A stretch of DNA of 64,000 nucleotides from Corylus avellana (taxonomy: Eukaryota > Streptophyta > Magnoliopsida > Fagales > Betulaceae), in NCBI RefSeq assembly GCF_901000735.1, contig NC_081542.1, positions 11,299,945 to 11,363,944 of the forward strand, in the 5' to 3' direction. Shown one piece after another: positions 47,420-58,456 of the stretch. The notes under the pieces were generated by a model, which saw nothing but the letters and a program-made list of their open reading frames with translations, made no database searches and was not told where the DNA came from. Positions within the stretch are counted from its first letter, which is position 1, and every line of letters starts with the position of its first letter. Made by a program: the position numbers and the translations under genes.

Positions 47420-50400
47420 TCACAATGGAAGGGGGTAACCACGGAGGTATGTGGAATCTACACCCGACTCCCGCACCAATGCCACCCTCCCTGTCCTTGC
47501 AACCTTCAAGAAAGATGAAATAGTTCGTAAATCTCTAAGATTAATTCAGCAAGAACAGTTTTCAATCACCAATATCTTTCTCAAAAGTTCCAAAACACCC
47601 TCTATCCTTATACAGTGTAACACAACCACCACCTATTTTAATATAAACATTAAATTCATCAAAAAAATAATAATAATATTATTAAAAAAAGAATGACATA
47701 AGATGACATCAGCATCTTTAACTACTCTTGCCCACATAAGATGACGTCAGCATCCCCCGGCCCCCCCTCCTCCTCCTCCTCTCTAATTTCTTACTTCTTT
47801 ATCTCCACTCTCGACTTCTCTAGATTTTCTCTCTTTTTCTCAAGAGAATTGGTTACGCGCTTGTAGGCGCATGTGCCAGGGGTCTAATATAGTGAAGTTT
47901 TTGAGGATCTAACTTATGGCTTTGTTCACTACGATTGAAGCTAGTCAACCTCAAAGTGGGGTGAGTAGTATTACATATTTGAGTGGAAAATCTGGGAATA
48001 GAGGAAATCATGAATTAAAGAGAATGGTATGTTTGATGAATTATGATGTTAAGGGAGGTCAATCTCATGGAGTGACAGGTAGAGGGAGGGGTGGCAAATG
48101 TTCTTTATGAAACCTAAGATCATATCATAAAATGTGAGAGGCTTGAATGATAACAGGAAAATGATGGGGATTAGAGGGCTTCTAAGGGAGTGGAAAGGTG
48201 ATAGTGTTTTGCAAGAGATAAAAATGGAGATTATTACTAGGGAGGTGGTTTGTAGTTTATAGGGTTGTAAGAATGTGGATTGGGTTGTATTTGGGGTCAA
48301 GAGGGGCATCAAAAGGTATTCTGTTAATGTAGGATAGGCAAGAGTGGTGGAGGAGATTGAGGAATCTGTGGGTAAGTTTGTGGTAGCGTGCTCTTTCAGA
48401 TGCAATACGGAGAATTTTGAATGGGCTAATGCGAGTGTTTATGGGCCAGATGATGATGTGGAAAGACAATGTCTTTGACATAAGTTGGTGGGAGATGTCT
48501 TAGTGTAGTAGGGGGGATTTTAATGTAGTATGGTATCCTTGTGAAAGATCAGGTGACTTAAGGCACACACAAGCGATGGTGGAATTTTCAGAATTCATTT
48601 TTTAGCAATGACTCATGGATATTCCATGGATAAGGCGATGTAAAACTCAATAAAAATGGACCCAAGTAAGAGATTCTTTATGCCAGATATTTCAACCATC
48701 TTAAAACATTTTATATGAATTTTCCAAGGTTCAAAAATATCCCTTAGATGACAGTTTGCAAGGACATCAAATCAATGTACGGAGCTTAAACTTATCCCAT
48801 ATATAGCAGCATCAAGTAAATTCAGTTTATTATTAGGCAAAAGCTGGTTGACCGCACTTCAACCAATCATAGCAGCTAGGTTTCAAGTAACTCTCGGAAT
48901 CTACAGTTTCCTGGGGAGAGGGGAAAGGATCTTGGAATCTACAGGTTACTGCAAATAACTTTTCCAATGTTTTTAAAATCTTTAATCTCTCTCAATATTG
49001 AGGCATGTCAAATTTGGTTGTAACTCAAGAATTATAGATCTAAACTTGGAACAATTTTTGATAAAGCTCACACAATAAGGATTGATCACATCAAGTAGCT
49101 TTGCAAGTTGAGTGCCTTCCTCATTTACATTTTCAAGCACTCATTTGAAGATCCTCACAAAAAATCGAGAATAAGCATTAACAGTATGTGAAATGTTTGA
49201 AAATGTTAATTGAATGAAGCAAAGACTTTGAACTAAGTTCACATGACAACTCAAAGTTACGACTATAAAAATGCAGGAAATACCTCACAAATTCCAAAAG
49301 GCTCTAATAACCTCTGTAGTGCAACCATCTTGTTAAAATCACCTGTAAGCTGGAGCACATGTAAACCAGATAGTATTAGTAAGGATGGAGAAGATAGTGG
49401 GGATTAGCGATGCCAGCCAGCTGAGCCAAGCTATCAGTAGCATGTTAATGAATGTCTTAGGTTAACTGCTATAATTTTGGTTTGCTTTCAAATAACTATT
49501 CTATTAAAGCTCAATTTTGTATCCAAACTCATATTATTATCCATCCATCAATTGTCAGTTTTCAAATAACATCTATACCAATAGACACTCAATCCCTCAT
49601 TTCTAAAAAATTTTAGATAAGTAATCCCTCTTTTCAAATTTAAATAAACTAGAATGAGTAAAGCAGGGTAGGGTTGCAGATGAAGTTGAGCTGCTGTTCA
49701 ATTTCTGCAGGTTCATAAGTATGGCCAAAGGTGTTTGTCATGCTTATATTGCCCCTAAAATGCTTCAAAATTAGGTGTGTTTCTCCAACTCGACCTAATC
49801 CCTAGAAATATGTAATTGACAATGAAATGGAGTGCTAATAAGAGTAGACAACGACATTATACTTACAGATGTGCCCATATAATGATTGGTGTCAATAAGG
49901 TAAAAGAGGAAAGATGAGATTTCATTGGATCTTTGTTTAAGAACCACCCACTCATACATAAAGTACTGTCTTACAGGATCAATTGGCAACTAACCAATCA
50001 TAATACAACCCCCCCACCCCCACCCACTCATACATAAAGTACTGTCTTACATGATCAATTGGCAACTAACCAATCATAATACAACCCCGCCACCCCCACC
50101 CACGAAAAGAAAGAAAGAAAGAAAAGAAATGGAAAAGAAAGCATATTTGGTAGCAGAGGCTTGTTAAGCGATATCTGCCATGTGAAGTCGAGAACTTAGA
50201 GCTCTTACCACCCCGTAATAAATATAAAGCTATACATGCCATGTGAAGTTGTGAAAATGGCATTCTGTAGAAGCTATCATTCTTTTCAACAGACTTTTCC
50301 AATGCTGGAATAATCTCTTCTGATTTTAATGCATTCCTCTATCCTCTTACATCTTGAATGGTATTGATGTTATTGAGGTTCAAATGAAAAACATTATGCT

Positions 50401-50813
50401 TTCCAGAGCAAGCCTCTCTGTCACATCTATACTAACAGGTTTTTTTGTAAAAAAATAAAAGCACATAGGAAGGGCCCTTTCTCAACCCCCAAGATAGTGT
50501 TGTGCTCCATAGAAGATTAGATCAGAATTATCCTCTTCATTCAAAGGAAAGAATGCCATTAGAGTGATTCAGCGCACAAAACTGCTTTTAAAATCCTACA
50601 GAAAGTATGCTAAGGTGTAACAACATGCTGATAGATAGACAGATAGCTAAGAATTCTTACCTCAAGGGTAATGGTATGATCAGACACATCAACAGCTTTG
50701 GCCCGAAAAATGCTGGCGATATCAAGGACGTCCCTCCTAGCAGCAGTATTCACAGCAATCTTTATCAGCATAAGCTCTCTCTCTGCAAATGGCGAGTGAG
50801 TAATATCCCGAAC
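47420..50813 (-). CDS. AHASS: Acetolactate synthase (AHAS) regulatory small subunit, last three exons (contig 3 copy)
   Basis: Plastid regulatory subunit that activates acetohydroxyacid synthase and confers feedback control by valine and leucine. The exons 50661-50813 ([20 protein letters not shown]), 49284-49349 ([20 protein letters not shown]) and 47420-47503 ([20 protein letters not shown], ending PLPL and TGA) join in phase. They code the last 100 residues, the end of the second ACT-containing repeat. The upstream exons, including the transit peptide, should lie beyond the contig end at 51400. Introns contain an L1 fragment and a tandem duplication. Confidence 0.92.
47760..48640 (+). pseudogene. 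L1 (LINE) 5' fragment with endonuclease start (contig 3 copy)
   Basis: A CT-rich leader is followed by a short frame from 47916 (ends [10 protein letters not shown]) and then by an APE-type endonuclease start with stops: [20 protein letters not shown], a VYGP block and GDFN. These are the EN domain landmarks of plant L1 ORF2. The reverse transcriptase is missing. It lies in the last AHASS intron, antisense to the gene. Confidence 0.65.
49946..50099. repeat. 76-bp tandem duplication (contig 3 copy)
   Basis: CTCATACATAAAGTACTGTC and the following bases are repeated 76 bases later, with C-rich ends. Copies differ by a few bases. In an AHASS intron; the same duplication is in contig 4. Confidence 0.9.
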
Positions 50814-51400
50814 CTGAAGAAATGACCACCTTGACTTTTATCAATAATGACTCACAAATTTAGGTGTTCAAGAATTGGGAAACCCAGTCACAGCAATAAG
50901 AACAGCATCTGTATGCAAAGATAGTAATGACCATTTGATTAACTGCACTCTTTTGGTAATAAAACAAATTAGGAGCATTAGTTCAAAATAACTATTCTAT
51001 TAAAGCTCAATTTTGTTTGGCAATACTTAAGTTTAGGAAAGTATATTCTTTTTATTTTGGTTCGATAGAAATCTTTTTCCTGATGAGGAAGATCTATAGA
51101 CACACAAACACATGTATGTATGTACGTTTGTATCTACATGTTTATATTGGGTACAAAAGTACCTTTTTCAAAACTTGTTTAGGCATAACAGAATTTTCTC
51201 GAACTTCAATATAACAAAAAGATCCAATTACGAGTAGAGCCTTGGACCCTTGATGGATTCCGATTATGAAAATCTGACGGAACTTTTTTCTTAAATGCTA
51301 ATTTTTTCACATTTGTTCTTTATTCAAAGCTCCTATGTTCAGAAATTATTGATAAATATCTCTTGTTTCACCTTGGGAAGTACTTTCCACAAAACCAAAT

Positions 51401-51500
51401 NNNNNNNNNNNNNNNNNNNNNNNNNNNNNNNNNNNNNNNNNNNNNNNNNNNNNNNNNNNNNNNNNNNNNNNNNNNNNNNNNNNNNNNNNNNNNNNNNNNN
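51401..51500. other. Assembly gap, 100 N (contig 3 / contig 4)
   Basis: Exactly 100 N. The last bases before it equal 62418-62437 in contig 4; sequence after it is unrelated to what precedes. Confidence 0.99.
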
Positions 51501-51845
51501 CGTGTGAGGCATATCTTACGCCTTTTGTAAGAGATGGGTGTCTCTGGATCCCGAGATCGCTTGCTACTCCTTGTCCAATACGCCTGCACAAATATAGGTC
51601 ACAGTGTGTGTAAATGATATAGAAACTAAACAAATTGAACGAAAAAGAGCATAGAAATTGAGAGGGAGTGTGATTGTAACCTTCCAAGACCGTGTCTTCG
51701 AAGGGGTGCCCGTGTCCGTAGATGCTGAAATGATACAGGGTCGCCGTTGCTTACGAGGTGACTGCGGAATAGTTGTAACGGAGTAGCTATCGGAGGATTT
51801 CATAGACCCCTCTGAAGAAAGGTATATGAAGATGGGCTTCTGCAT
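51501..51845 (-). CDS. Unrecognised protein N-terminus, continues into the gap
   Basis: The ATG at 51845 opens a frame beginning MQKPIFIYLSSEGSMKSSDS. A GT donor after the SRSWK-like KTRSWK (near 51681) and an AG acceptor near 51590 join in phase to a second exon reading AYWTRSSKRSRDPETPISYK and then RRK. That second part is strongly basic, like a nuclear localisation signal. About 83 residues are visible before the gap. I do not recognise the family. It lies in the right part of the Harbinger-type insertion, on the same strand as the transposase, so it may be the element's second protein. This is inference from position only. Confidence 0.4.
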
Positions 51846-53106
51846 GTCATTGTGGAGGAGGATTATATGGACGGGTGATTACTATTCACATATCAGCTCA
51901 ACTCCAGGGAAAGTGTACTAGGTATTGATGAGGACTCCATTAGCGCGCGGCTCGGGGTGGAAGAAGTTGAGGGCATACGTACTGCAGAGGACGCTGGAGA
52001 AGACGGGTGTAATTGCCCATTGAAAAAATGCATCGCAGCTCTGGTTTTTGGAGATAAGCCAAAATGCTTCAGACAATAAACAGATCAACGATGATTGAAA
52101 GGGCACGTTGTGCTCACATATCTGGTATGGACGGCCCACATTTGTTCAAAAAAAAATGGACGGTCTGATGAGCATGCACAAATCAAGATGCCACTAGACA
52201 TACGCGGTTCGCAATTCACGCAATGGGTGTGATTCGGTGTGGTGTAGGTGCATGGCAAAAGTCTGCGCGAATAGATCACATACGTTTGTTAGGCACAAGT
52301 TACATGATGGGTGAGGTGGCGTCCATCCACGAGTCGATGGTCAAGAATTTCATCCCTTTACCGTGAGTGCAAGTCCATCCTAAAATTCTCTAACTCTGAA
52401 AACGGACGGTCAAATGAGGTTTGAAAGAAATCGGACGATGCTCAGCTAATGTTGGAATTCCCGCACATCAGTTGTGCTTTTCGTTGGATTCGCCAGCTTT
52501 CACGGCAACAAACGCATGGAGAACGTGCGTTGGTTGCCGTTGTAAATCTTGCAGTGGATTTTGTTCAAGCTTCTATTAACTTTTGACAGCAGTGGCGCAT
52601 GATTCCGTGGGTCGCGGATTTGAATGGAATTACAAGGACCTGCCACATGTCACCCTTAGCATTACCGAATACCGACTGACGGTTAGGATTAAAGCACCTT
52701 ATTTCTTACAGATGCATCTCGTCTCCCAAGCCGAGTTCAGCGTGACATTGGGTACAGGTGGTTTTAATTCATTGTTGCAGAGCCGCCTGACTTCAGTTGA
52801 TCTTCACGCCAAGTAGTAAATCAGCTGCAGTGGGTTGGTGTGTCGGTGCGTGTGAGTCGGTGGGCAGTAATTATTGGGCCTTGTTTCTGAACCCCTGTAG
52901 GTACTGTAGAACACTGGCCTTAAAATCAGGGCTGGTCGTGCTTGGGGTTCGAGTGTGCGAACGGGCCGGTTTTGGAATTTGGACCTGGATCACATTTCGG
53001 AATTAAATTCCAGTTGGGTTTTGTGACGAACGGGCCAAACACCAAATCTGCATGGGTTTTTTAAAATATCCAAAACAAAAACAAAATCTGGCCCATCCAA
53101 ACAAGG
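51846..53106. mobile_element. Right part of the Harbinger-type insertion
   Basis: Unique sequence, less AT-rich than its surroundings, between the unrecognised gene and the inverted end CATCCAAACAAGG (53094-53106). It contains the probable promoter of that gene. The plus-strand frames at 52583-53006 have no recognisable product. Immediately after 53106 the sequence becomes the BIR1 upstream region shared with contig 3. Confidence 0.65.
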
Positions 53107-53298
53107 AAGGTTTCACGTAAAATATTTTCAGTAAAAAATATTTTCTTAAAAAATGATATTTAATACTCTAAAAACATATTAATTTATATTCTAAAAATAT
53201 ATCAATTTATATTTAAAATATATAAGAGAATCACGTGGTCTATGTATGGACACTGAGTCAAGGAACTTCAATTTAATTTCCACTTGTTGAGTTGTAAG

Positions 53299-54000
53299 TA
53301 AGGGTGAAAATGCGGGCGAATAATAACAGCCTGCATCCACTATCTGCATATACGGATGTGGATAGCAAAAACTAAAATCTACAAATGTAGATGCAGATAG
53401 CGGTTTTAGAATATGCAGATGCGGATATTATCCGCATCTGCATTCCTTTATATATATTTAATATATATTATATTTTCTATATATACACATATAATATTTT
53501 TTAATTTATGTTTGTCGGATTTGTAATTTATGTTTCTTATGCTAGATTTATAATGTTGTTGGATTTCATTTTTAGAAAACTCTTTAATTTGTTATGATTA
53601 ATTGCCTTATATGTTCTTCCTTTATTATTATTATTATTTTTAATTATTTTTTCTTGTTACCAACCATAAATTTACTAGAAGCTAAATATTAAAAAATGTA
53701 TGTGATGAAAATTTATTGACAAAATTATTAGAAAATGTGATATGAATAATAGTGTTCAATTATAAATAATATATTTTTTTTGGTATTTACTAGAAGCAAT
53801 AATTAGTGAATTATAATTTTAAGGTCTAAAACGCTCATTACCTCAAATGCGGATAGCAGATAATATCCACGTTTATTATTTGCATTAACCGCACGAATGT
53901 AAATAGTAATCGCATGATACGGATGTAAATATAAAAAATCATTATTTACATTTTGCGGTTGTGGATAAAGATATTGGCTATTATTGCATTTTCACGCGTA
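53299..54000. mobile_element. hAT-type MITE (contig 4 copy), uninterrupted
   Basis: 702-bp element with the same inverted ends as the contig 3 copy. It is flanked by GTTGTAAG (53291-53298) and GTTGCAAG (54001-54008). It gives the empty site of the 846-bp solo LTR. Confidence 0.75.
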
Positions 54001-54008
54001 GTTGCAAG

Positions 54009-54715
54009 GGTGTGTGAGAACAAGAGAAGTAGAATAAGACTGGAAAGTTGAATTGGCATGATGAGATTGTATAAACAAACATTTTCTTCTCCAAATTGTG
54101 CGACCAACCCAACCCATTTGATACGCAAGCCTCTCAGTGGTCAAAACAGTCAAAATCCCATTCAATGTCACTCCTAAACAAGGCATCCACAGACTTCTCC
54201 CACTAATCCATGGCCGTCCTTTTCTACGCCTTTGGACTTTTCCGCCTCTGAGTTGTTGAAAAGTTAGAAAGACCGACACAAAAGGAAGTCTTCGTCACAA
54301 AACTGATGTTTCGTAGCTGATTCTTATGCTGCAGACAGCCAGAGAGGGTCTTGTACGTTTTCTTCTTTTCCCTGATATTTCTTTTTTTTCATTATTCTTC
54401 TTCTTATAGAAGATAGTTCCCATACAAAATACTTGCACCATTTTCTCTTCTGGGTATGTCCCAAATCTTCTTTATCTTTTATGTATAACTGGGATTAGTC
54501 AATTGCGTTTCAAATTTTCTTGGGTCTTCAAGGATCTAAGGTTAGTGTCTGTAACATCCTCGTATCAAATTTAGGGCTGCTGCTAGAGTTCCTACTGTTG
54601 TTGTTGTTGTTGTTGTTGTTGTTTCTTGTAACTCACTCATCTTGTAAGATTGTTTTTCCTTAAATAAATTGCTCTTGAGTTGGGTAAAATTGTTTTTCTT
54701 AATTTTATTCCAAGG
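54009..54715 (+). promoter_or_regulatory. BIR1 promoter and 5' leader
   Basis: Between the MITE and the BIR1 ATG. It has a pyrimidine-rich stretch near 54360-54420 and a (TTG)n microsatellite near 54595-54622 in the likely leader. The equivalent region in contig 3 is 42965-43671. Transcription start not determinable. Confidence 0.4.
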
Positions 54716-56728
54716 ATGTTGAATGCCAAAGATGTGGTTGTTGTTGCCCCCACTCTGATATTGTTTACGATGATGGTGTTGCTTAGTAGTACTAGTTCAA
54801 GTTTAGCCACTTTGAGTGATATTTACTGCTTGAGAACCATCAAAGACTCTCTTGAAGACCCTTATGGCTACTTGAACTCCTCCTGGAATTTCAACAACAA
54901 TACCGAGGGATTCATTTGCAAGTTCACTGGTGTGGATTGTTGGCACCCGGATGAGAACAAAGTTCTAAACATCCGGCTTTCAGACATGGGTCTCAAGGGC
55001 AAGTTTCCTGCTGGCATCGAGAATTGTTCAAGCTTGACGGGCTTAGATCTTTCAAACAACAAGCTATCAGGACCCATCCCTGATGATATATCACATAAAC
55101 TCACGTTTGTGACATCCCTTGATCTCTCATCCAACAGTTTCTCAGGTGAGATCCCGCTGAATCTTGCAAATTGTTCTTACTTGAATGTGCTTAAACTCGA
55201 CCACAACCAGTTAGCCGGTAAGATCCCGTTGCAACTCGGGCAGCTCAGTCGGATCAAGACATTTAGTGTGTCCAACAATCTCTTGTCAGGGCAAGTCCCT
55301 GTGTTCAGCTCTACTTCTGTTGCAACGGCTGAGAGCTATGCCAACAATCTGGGACTCTGCGGGGGACCCTTGAGAGCCTGCCAAGGTGCCCCAAGGAAAT
55401 CTCATGTTGGAGTCATTGCCGCAGCAGCAGTTGGTGGGATAACTTTTACAGCTATTATTGTGGGTATTGTTCTCTACTACTTCTCGCGCGGAGTAGTTAT
55501 AAACAAGAAGAAGAAGGAAGATGACCCTGAAGGTAACCAATGGGCAAAGAGTATAAAAGGAACCAAGGGCATCAAGGTAGTCTGTTTTCTTTTTCATAAT
55601 CAAATTAAATGACTGACTAGTACTACTATACTAACAAACATGTTCAAATGTTGTTTTCTTTTGATACTAACAAACATGTTCAAATGTTGTTTACAGGTTT
55701 CATTGTTTGAGAAGTCAGTTTCTAAAATGAGATTGAGTGATCTCATGAAGGCAACTGACAACTTCAACAAAAGCAATATCATTGGAACAGGAAGGACCGG
55801 AACAATGTATAAAGCGTTGCTTCCTGATGGTTGTCACCTTATGGTTAAGAGGCTACAGGACTCGCAGCGTTCAGAGAAAGAATTTGTGTCTGAGATGAAC
55901 ACACTGGGGAACGTCAAACACCGTAACTTGGTTCCCTTGATGGGATTTTGCATGGCAAAGAAGGAGAGAATTTTGGTGTACAAATTCATGGAAAATGGGA
56001 GACTCTATGATCAACTACATGCTGCTAGTACTAGTACTGAAGCTGAGGCTAGGAGAAGCATGGACTGGCCCTTGAGGCTCAAAATTGGGATTGAAGCAGC
56101 CAGAGGTTTGGCATGGCTTCATCATAACTGCAACCCACGGATTATTCACCGTAACATCAGCTCCAAGTGCATACTTTTGGATAAGGACTTCAACCCCAAG
56201 TTATCCGATTTCGGCCTTGCGAGGCTTATGAATCCGGTCGACACCCATTTGAGTACTTTTGTCAATGGAGAGTTTGGGGATTTGGGTTATGTTGCTCCTG
56301 AGTATCCCCGGACATTGGTAGCCACTCCGAAAGGGGATGTTTACAGCTTTGGAGTTGTTCTTTTGGAGTTGATAACAGGTGAGAAACCGACCCGTGTGGC
56401 TAGTGCTCCCGAAAGCTTCAAGGGAAGTTTAGTTGAGTGGATCACAGATCTGTCAAGTAATTCCCTTCTCCAAACTGCCATTGATAAGTGTTTGGTCGGA
56501 AAGGGTTTTGACAATGAGCTTACACAATTTCTTAAAGTTGCTTGTAATTGTGTGTTGCCAACTGCAAAGGAGAGACCTACTATGTTTGAAGTGTACCAGC
56601 TTCTTAGAGCTATTGGGGAGAGGTACCATTTCACAGCTGATGACGAAATCTTGATGCCATCTGATACCAGTGATGTTTCTTTTCCGGATGAACTTATTGT
56701 TGCTCAAGAAAAAACTCAGGTCCACTGA
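54716..56728 (+). CDS. BIR1: LRR receptor-like kinase of the BIR1 type (contig 4 copy)
   Basis: Exons 54716-55576 and 55697-56728. The predicted protein is identical, residue for residue, to the contig 3 copy. I noticed only a silent change (CCG to CCT in the GPIPDD codons). Domain layout is therefore the same: signal peptide, LRRs, membrane helix, and a kinase domain with HRN instead of HRD. Identity of coding sequence, intron and flanks over 9.3 kb argues for the second allele of one gene. A very recent tandem duplication is the alternative. Confidence 0.95.
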
Positions 56729-58456
56729 AAAACACTGGGTTTCTCTTTGACTGAGATATTCTAGTTTGATCTCATATGAAACCTACCTGTTTGACATATA
56801 ATAGTTCTAGATGTAATGGCTTCTTGACATAATATTAGCATTATGCAAGATATATGTATACATAATATGTAACATTTCACGCCTGTTGGGCCACAGCTAA
56901 TTGTATATATATCTATCTATATTAATATTCTACTTGGTTCTCATTGCCCCTATTTTATATTTGAAATAGCTTGTCGATTAGTTTTTGTTCCCTGCGTTAT
57001 TAGACAATATCATGGGTTTTTTATAGTATGTTTGTAGAGACGAAAAGTATATTGTTTAGAGTCCCTCATGACATGCAACATTTCAGTGGTGTATCTTGTT
57101 TTTTTATTTTTCCCCTTTTTTGTTTTTCTTTTCAGCAACTGAAATAGGGATAGAAGGGTCCAACAACCATAAAAGGGTATACACTCTAACAACAAAGCCC
57201 AAACAATAAAGGCGGGACATAAAAAAGCAATCGGCAATAAATTCATGAATAATTCCCATAAACAATTCTGAGTCTTTCTAACAAGTCGATAACATGTGGC
57301 AAAAGGGCACAGTGAAGAGCCCCGTAAGGTAATGGCAACAATCACCGTTATGTGCTTGTTGAGATGGAGATGCTGCCAAGAGGCGAGAACCAAACAGGTT
57401 CAGTAGTGTATTTAATTATCATGCATTGCTCCCTTGGAGATCTGCTATGAAGCAAATTGTCTCGGAAAACAGGCTCAATGGCTCTAAGAGGTTGTGGGGT
57501 TTAAAAATTTTGAGTGACTAACAATTTATTGGGTTGGTTATTGTGAGTCGGTAACATAGTTATATCAACCTCTTGGAATAATGTTCTTGATTTTGTTAAC
57601 GTTGCATGATCTAAACAAAGTGGCTTTAAGCATATGCAGTAGTGAGTATAGCTAACATGCAAACAATGATTCCTGAAAGGTCAACATCATCTGCAAAATT
57701 CTTCTTCGGAAGTAAACCTTCTTGATCCTATTATGAGTGAACAAATCTATTTATGCACGTGGATCCACATCCCCACTGTCAAAACCGCTCTGCCTCCCAT
57801 GGGGGGGGGGGGCGCGGAAACTCCACTGTTGCTACTGATTTACCAGAACCAATTTATCAACTTCGTGCCACATTTGAAGTTATTGTCAAGAGAAAAGAAA
57901 AACAAAGTTAAAAAGTAAAATAGGGCTTTTTTTTTTGGGTCTGAATCTCCATACGCCTCAAATAGCAGAATGAATCAAATGCACGCCATGAAGGAACTAA
58001 TTCAGATAGACAAGTTAGGTGCCTAGCCTAAACTCAACTCAGTAAATGCTGGCTATCTGGCGGAAGTTGAAGATTGTTTTCTTGAGCTGGACGATACAAC
58101 AAATACTCGAATAAAATAGAGAGAGACATTAATAGAGAGGTAAAGGTACATCCGCTCATGTCATTCATGTAATAGATACACTGTAGTTCGGGTAAAAGTC
58201 AACATCTTAAGTGCAAAGAGGAAACATTTATAACCTGAAAGAAGCACCATATTTTTCGAAACTCCCAAATGCCGCACTGATCTGCCCTTCAAGAGACCCA
58301 ACACATATTAGGAACAAGAAAGTCATCAGCTTTTCCTCCACTATCAGATAATGAGAAAATGCCAGTAAAAAAGAATTAGAAAAAAGGAACCCATTAAAGG
58401 AAAGGCGAGGAACTCACTTAAGATGCTCCACCATTGTAAGCTAGTAACTCGAAGTA
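56729..58456. other. Intergenic region between convergent genes (contig 4 copy)
   Basis: Matches 45685-47419, with small indels around the G tract (57800-57812) and at 57935-57985. No gene seen other than the 3' UTRs of the two flanking genes. Confidence 0.5.

Noticed and set aside
43636..56728. Two BIR1 genes in tandem as a real gene-family expansion
   Set aside because: Not excluded, but gap positions, near-equal lengths and the matching empty site fit alleles better.
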